The notes beneath the pieces were generated by a model. It saw nothing but the letters and a program-made list of their open reading frames with translations. It made no database searches and had not been told where the DNA came from. A stretch of DNA of 64,000 nucleotides from CADEDV01 sp964596345 (GTDB lineage Bacteria; Bacteroidota; Bacteroidia; Chitinophagales; Chitinophagaceae): assembly GCA_964596345.1 (NCBI GenBank), contig CAZQSZ010000003.1, positions 124,001-188,000 of the forward strand, read 5' to 3'. Positions 60,227 through 64,000 of this stretch are shown in pieces. Numbering within the stretch: the first letter of the stretch is position 1; every line of letters starts with the position of its first letter. A program made the translations under genes and the position numbers.

Positions 60227-60886
60227 TCAGATTTTTACAAACAGGTTCTGTGCTAATTGTTCGCTGATAGTAAAAACAGGAAGCTTTCCTGTTTTTACTT
60301 CGAGGGAATTATCGAAGGAGAATTTCTTCTTTACTTCCAGTTTGGTACCCATGCCAATATTTTTATGTTTCAGCAGCTCCAGTATCTCAGAAGACTGGTC
60401 ACTGACATGGCTGACCACTGCTGTTTTATTAAAGGGAAGGTCCAGTAAACAAACCTGGCGGCTGTTCTCAATTTTCCCGTCCTGGTCAGGTATCGGATCT
60501 CCATGTGGATCCACCCTCGGGAAACCCAGGAACTCATCTAATTTATCAATCAGTTTTTTACTGCTCACATGTTCTAAATGTTCGGCCACTTCATGCACTT
60601 CATCCCAGGTGAACTTCAGCTTCTCTGCTAAAAAATATTCCCATAACCGGTGCCTGCGGATAATCCCCAGAGCCACTTTTTTTCCCTCATTGCTGAGACT
60701 GAAGCCCTGGTACGGTTCATAATACAACAGTTTTTTGGCCTTCAGCTTTTTCATCATATCGGTGATGGATGCTGGTTTGGCCTTCAGTTCAGCGGCCAGT
60801 TCGTTGGTGGTCACCCTGCCATCCTGTTGCTGCAGGTGGTAGATGGCCTTGATATAATTTTCCTCACTGGTTGAATAGTTCAGCAC
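60227..60886 (-). CDS. DtxR/MntR-family metal-dependent regulator
   Basis: This is a 219-residue regulator. The N-terminal HTH is YIKAIYHLQQQDGRVTTNELAAELKAKPASITDMMKKL, the DtxR pattern. The metal and dimerisation domain has FSLSNEGKKVALGIIRRHRLWEYFL, HEVAEHLEHVSSKKL and DPHGDPIPDQDG. A C-terminal SH3-like FeoA domain follows. These proteins repress uptake genes when bound to Mn or Fe. It precedes the ZIP gene in one operon, and a palindrome in its promoter is a likely operator. Confidence 0.93.
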   Translation of the reverse strand: MLNYSTSEENYIKAIYHLQQQDGRVTTNELAAELKAKPASITDMMKKLKAKKLLYYEPYQGFSLSNEGKKVALGIIRRHRLWEYFLAEKLKFTWDEVHEVAEHLEHVSSKKLIDKLDEFLGFPRVDPHGDPIPDQDGKIENSRQVCLLDLPFNKTAVVSHVSDQSSEILELLKHKNIGMGTKLEVKKKFSFDNSLEVKTGKLPVFTISEQLAQNLFVKI

Positions 60887-60899
60887 GGCTAAATTTTTT

Positions 60900-60915
60900 T
60901 TTAGACAAATCTAAA
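60900..60915. promoter_or_regulatory. DtxR-type operator overlapping the -7 element
   Basis: TTTAGA (60900-60905) and TCTAAA (60910-60915) are perfect inverted arms around CAAA. The minus-strand TAGATTTG (60906-60913), the -7 element of the regulator, lies inside the palindrome, so binding would block transcription of the operon. The ATG is 14 bases downstream. Confidence 0.65.
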
Positions 60916-60987
60916 TTATAATCAGGAGCCTTCCAAATCCCTTCTTTTGATGGTAGGGCGGAAACGCTTATTTTCGGCATCCAATTC

Positions 60988-61980
60988 ATGTCTATGACCC
61001 TTTACCGGAAATTATTGTTGTTGGCCCTTTCTTTTATACTGCTCACGGGCTGCAAGGATAAAAAAAAACCTTCTTTGGCTGGCGATGAGCCGGTTGAAGT
61101 GACCGATTTTGTTGATTTTTTTCAGCCGGTCAATTTGCCATTTGCCTTTGAGGATAGTCTCTTATTAAAAAAGGACAATGATTCCTTACGGATCAGCTAT
61201 AAAGTGTTTACCCAGTTCGTTCCTGATTCGGCATTAGGGAAGGTTTTTGGGAAAGACAAGAAGTTGAAGATATATCCCCTTGGAAAAACCAAAGTTGACG
61301 GGTCAGAGACTTATCTTTTTGCCAAAGTGGTTGGTGCGGGCAAAAAAGCAGCCTTTATTATTGCACTGGATAAAAACAATACATTTTTAGCAAGCCTGCC
61401 TGCCATCAGAACAGATCTTCCAAAATCTTCTGTACGGACAACAGTCATTGACAGGAGGTACACGATCACCAAGACACAATTGCGGAAGAATACCGATGGT
61501 AGTTTGAGTGAAGGAAAAGATGTGTATGTACTGAATGCCGATGCCAGGAATTTTATGCTGATCATGACGGATGCACTGGAAGATAAAGTAACTGAGCTGA
61601 TCAACCCGATTGATACCTTGCCCCGGAAGCATAAATTATCAGCCGACTATGCTACCGGTAAACTAAATCTTGTTTCTATAAGGGATGGAAGAAAGGGGGA
61701 TCGACTCACTTTCTTTATTCATTTTGAAAAAGACAACGGTGCCTGTACCGGGGAACTAAAAGGAGAAGCGATGATCCGATCCGCTAACCTGGCTGAATAT
61801 AAAATAGGCGGTGATCCCTGCGTGTTGCAATTCCGTTTCACTTCTTCTTCAGTTACGTTGAAGGAAATGGAGGGCTGTGGAGCACACAGGGGATTGCGTT
61901 GTGCTTTTGATGGGACTTTCCCCCGGAAAAAAGAAATCAAGCCGAAAACTGTCAAAACAAAACTGACCAAAAGAAAATAA
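60988..61980 (+). CDS. lipoprotein of unknown function, 330 aa
   Basis: This is an exported lipoprotein (lipobox FILLTGC, Cys about residue 22) with a beta-rich mature part. Blocks include AFEDSLLLKKDNDSLRISYKVF, KLKIYPLGKTKVDGSETYLFAKVVG, TLPRKHKLSADYATGKLNLVSIRDGRK, and a late Cys pair in GCGAHRGLRCAFDG. Its C-terminus is Lys-rich (KKEIKPKTVKTKLTKRK). I do not recognise the family. It is divergent from the DtxR operon and separated from the phosphorylase gene by 135 bases. Confidence 0.65.
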   Translation: MSMTLYRKLLLLALSFILLTGCKDKKKPSLAGDEPVEVTDFVDFFQPVNLPFAFEDSLLLKKDNDSLRISYKVFTQFVPDSALGKVFGKDKKLKIYPLGKTKVDGSETYLFAKVVGAGKKAAFIIALDKNNTFLASLPAIRTDLPKSSVRTTVIDRRYTITKTQLRKNTDGSLSEGKDVYVLNADARNFMLIMTDALEDKVTELINPIDTLPRKHKLSADYATGKLNLVSIRDGRKGDRLTFFIHFEKDNGACTGELKGEAMIRSANLAEYKIGGDPCVLQFRFTSSSVTLKEMEGCGAHRGLRCAFDGTFPRKKEIKPKTVKTKLTKRK

Positions 61981-62115
61981 TTACCCTTTGCTAACGTTTG
62001 CGGGGATATTTGTTCAATTATTTCATTACCTGTGGATAATTTGCTTTCTGGCCTAAATCTGTTTCCTATTCATAATTAAATTTTATATTGCAGCCTCGTG
62101 TAAAAAAGACACAAT

Positions 62116-63771
62116 ATGAGTTTTACTAAATATTCAGTTCCGTACCCCGTTGACCAGGCTTATACTAAGAAAGTTGCTTATTTCTCGATGGAGTTTGCCA
62201 CTCATCAACCATTAAAGATATACAGTGGTGGTTTGGGCTTCCTTGCAGGGTCTCATCTTCGCAGTGCATATGAACTCCGCCAGAATATGGTGGGCATCGG
62301 TATTTTATGGAAGTATGGTTATTACGACCAGGCCCGTCACCAGGACCAGACCCTGCAGGTGACCTGGTATGAAAAATATTATAGCTTTCTGGAAGACACA
62401 GGTATCAAGTTCCAGATAAACGTACACGAACATCCTGTTTGGGTAAAAGTCTATTACCTGAACCCGGAAACCTTTAAAACAGCACCACTGTTCTTATTGT
62501 CAACCGATGTTCCTGAAAACGACTATGTTTCTCAAACCATCACGCATCGTTTGTATGATGCGAATGTGGCGACCAAAGTGGCCCAGTTCATTTTACTCGG
62601 TGTGGGTGGTGCCAAACTGATGGATGTCATTGGTTTTAATCCTGAGTTATATCATTTGAACGAAGCGCATGGTTTATCGGCTGCTTTTTACCTCTACAAT
62701 AAATACAAGAACAATATTGAGGAAGTAAGAAAACGTCTGGTGTTCACCACGCATACACCGGAAGAAGCCGGTAACGAGAAGCATGATATTTATCTCTGTC
62801 ATAAAATGAGTTATTTCTGCGGCCTCACGGTTGACCAGGTAAAAAAACTGACCGGTAACCCGGATGACCAGTTCAACCACTCTCTCGCAGCCTTGCGTTT
62901 TGCCAAATTAGCCAACGGGGTATCGCAATTGCACGGTCATGTATCCAGGGCCATGTGGGGTCGTTATGAAAATATCTGCCCGATCATTTCCATCACTAAT
63001 GCGCAGAACTGGCGTTACTGGGCCGATAAACAATTATACCGCTTCATGGAAGCCGGTGATGATTATGGTATTGATGACCGCAAAAAATATTTGAAGAAAA
63101 GGGCTTTTGAAATAGTGGCTGATCAGACCGGCAAAATATTTAACCCGGATGTATTTACCATTGTCTGGGCCCGCCGTTTTGCCGGTTATAAAAGAGCCAG
63201 CATGCTGACCAGTGACGAGGAACGTTTTGAAAAATTATTGAACAATCCCAAACACCCCGTGCAGATCATCTGGGCAGGGAAACCTTACCCGGTGGATCAT
63301 CCTGCCATCAGTGAGTTCAACCAGTTGGTGCATATCAGTAAAAAATATAAGAATGTGGCCGTGCTGACCGGTTATGAACTGGCATTGTCAAAAAGGCTGA
63401 AGCAGGCAGCGGATTGCTGGTTAAATAATCCAAGAGTACCGAGAGAAGCTTCCGGAACCAGTGGAATGACGGCAGCCATGAACGGTGCCATCAATTTTTC
63501 TACCGATGACGGCTGGATACCCGAGTTCATCAATCACGGGCATAATGGATTTGTGGTGCCCAAGGCAGATTATGCCCGTATGGCCACGCATGAACAGGAC
63601 CAGTATGACCTGGATAAGTTATACGAGATTCTGGAAAATGAAATTCTTCCGTTGTATTATAACAATTATTCTACCTGGCGGCAGGTGATGAAGAACGGAA
63701 TGCAGGATGTACGCTTCCAGTTTGACAGTAACCGGATGGCACATGAATATTATGATTTGTTGTACAAATAA
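62116..63771 (+). CDS. GT35 alpha-glucan phosphorylase-like protein lacking the PLP lysine
   Basis: This is a 551-residue member of the short alpha-glucan phosphorylase group (Thermotoga-type). The blocks are YFSMEFATHQPLKIYSGGLGFLAG, WGRYENICPIISITNAQNWRYW, and IVWARRFAGYKRASMLTSDEERF. Typical phosphorylases have Lys at the position that binds pyridoxal phosphate (EASGTGNMK or EASGTSGMK). Here the segment is EASGTSGMTAAMNGAINFSTDDGW, with Thr at residue 452. The protein may therefore use another cofactor, act as a glycosyltransferase, or be inactive. It is followed by a terminator and stands alone, without other glycogen genes. Confidence 0.82.
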   Translation: MSFTKYSVPYPVDQAYTKKVAYFSMEFATHQPLKIYSGGLGFLAGSHLRSAYELRQNMVGIGILWKYGYYDQARHQDQTLQVTWYEKYYSFLEDTGIKFQINVHEHPVWVKVYYLNPETFKTAPLFLLSTDVPENDYVSQTITHRLYDANVATKVAQFILLGVGGAKLMDVIGFNPELYHLNEAHGLSAAFYLYNKYKNNIEEVRKRLVFTTHTPEEAGNEKHDIYLCHKMSYFCGLTVDQVKKLTGNPDDQFNHSLAALRFAKLANGVSQLHGHVSRAMWGRYENICPIISITNAQNWRYWADKQLYRFMEAGDDYGIDDRKKYLKKRAFEIVADQTGKIFNPDVFTIVWARRFAGYKRASMLTSDEERFEKLLNNPKHPVQIIWAGKPYPVDHPAISEFNQLVHISKKYKNVAVLTGYELALSKRLKQAADCWLNNPRVPREASGTSGMTAAMNGAINFSTDDGWIPEFINHGHNGFVVPKADYARMATHEQDQYDLDKLYEILENEILPLYYNNYSTWRQVMKNGMQDVRFQFDSNRMAHEYYDLLYK

Positions 63772-63792
63772 AAAATCACAAACAAATTCTGA

Positions 63793-63817
63793 AAGGCCTT
63801 CATTTAGCGAAGGCCTT
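63793..63817. terminator. bidirectional hairpin terminator
   Basis: AAGGCCTTC (63793-63801) and GAAGGCCTT (63809-63817) around a 7-base loop, with T runs after on the plus strand and A runs before. It separates the convergent phosphorylase-like gene and ispH. Confidence 0.85.
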
Positions 63818-63819
63818 TT

Positions 63820-64000
63820 TTATTCAAAACTTTTAATAAGCTGGTCACCTGATATGTTAATAGGGAAGAATCCGGCCAGTTTATTAATCACCCCTTCCAC
63901 CAGTGCATCGGGGCAGGAGGCCCCACTGGTGATCAGAATTTTTACAGGTTCTTTCTTTGGTAAAAACTCAGCCGTTCGTTTTTCTTCTTTGGTATGAAAA
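63820..64000 (-). CDS. ispH: 4-hydroxy-3-methylbut-2-enyl diphosphate reductase, C-terminal end
   Basis: The last ~60 codons of ispH (lytB) are present, ending IKSFE at 63820. The segment VKILITSGASCPDALVEGVINKLAGF carries the conserved Cys that binds the iron-sulfur cluster, in SGASCPD, the C-terminal signature. The enzyme makes IPP and DMAPP in the last step of the MEP isoprenoid pathway. The N-terminal part lies outside the window. Confidence 0.93.
   Translation of the reverse strand, partial: FHTKEEKRTAEFLPKKEPVKILITSGASCPDALVEGVINKLAGFFPINISGDQLIKSFE

Overview
The window is a 64 kb piece of a Bacteroidota chromosome, most likely Chitinophagaceae. The signs are type IX secretion C-terminal domains on secreted proteins, a propeller/Y_Y_Y/LytS-type sensor kinase with a LytTR partner, an Oar-like TonB-dependent receptor, many DUF families typical of the phylum (DUF1343, DUF4846, DUF2141, DUF1080, DUF2452), -7 promoter elements of the form TAnnTTTG, and the lack of Shine-Dalgarno sequences before most starts. 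No tRNA, rRNA, insertion sequence, integrase or CRISPR array was seen. The family assignment is inference.

Layout. 0-4 kb: a truncated NamZ-like lipoprotein, a tiny membrane protein, a DEAD-box helicase with a DEFD motif II, and an orphan PAS histidine kinase. 4-11 kb: lipoproteins, a TPR membrane protein, a GH88 hydrolase, and a carboxylate-amine ligase / ATP-grasp / esterase cluster that looks like a small amide-metabolite system. 11-28 kb: an Oar-like outer-membrane receptor, ribBA, a 1666-residue TamB-like protein, a DUF2141 protein and a 2058-residue secreted protein that joins an esterase, a GDSL hydrolase, ten PKD-like domains and three copies of an unfamiliar ~160-residue module. 28-35 kb: DUF1080 protein, FKBP isomerase, an AraC-linked redox cluster, an AT-rich island of three single-gene units, and pdxJ. 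35-49 kb: T9SS cargo, thioredoxin-like protein, M48 protease with YbjQ, a LytTR/LytS-like two-component pair, a repeat-rich surface protein, and a C39-like protease candidate translationally coupled to a lipoprotein.

49-55.6 kb: a TetR regulator with two matching palindromes, a degenerate GHKL protein behind a repeat-bearing leader, ahcY divergent from an Lrp/AsnC regulator with a palindrome between them, an M23-like protein without metal ligands, PrsW and a DinB-like protein. 55.6-57.2 kb: a second AT-rich island whose upstream border matches that of the first. 57.3-64 kb: icd, a Crp/Fnr regulator with an exact FNR-type palindrome in its promoter, a DtxR/MntR-ZIP metal operon with a palindrome over its -7 element, a lipoprotein, a GT35 alpha-glucan phosphorylase homologue lacking the expected PLP lysine, and the C-terminus of ispH.

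Several parts read as regulatory circuits visible from sequence alone: metal-dependent repression (DtxR/ZIP), autoregulated TetR with a downstream exported target, Lrp control of methyl-cycle ahcY, and Fnr-type autoregulation. The two cassette-like islands and the amidoligase cluster are the best candidates for something not well described.
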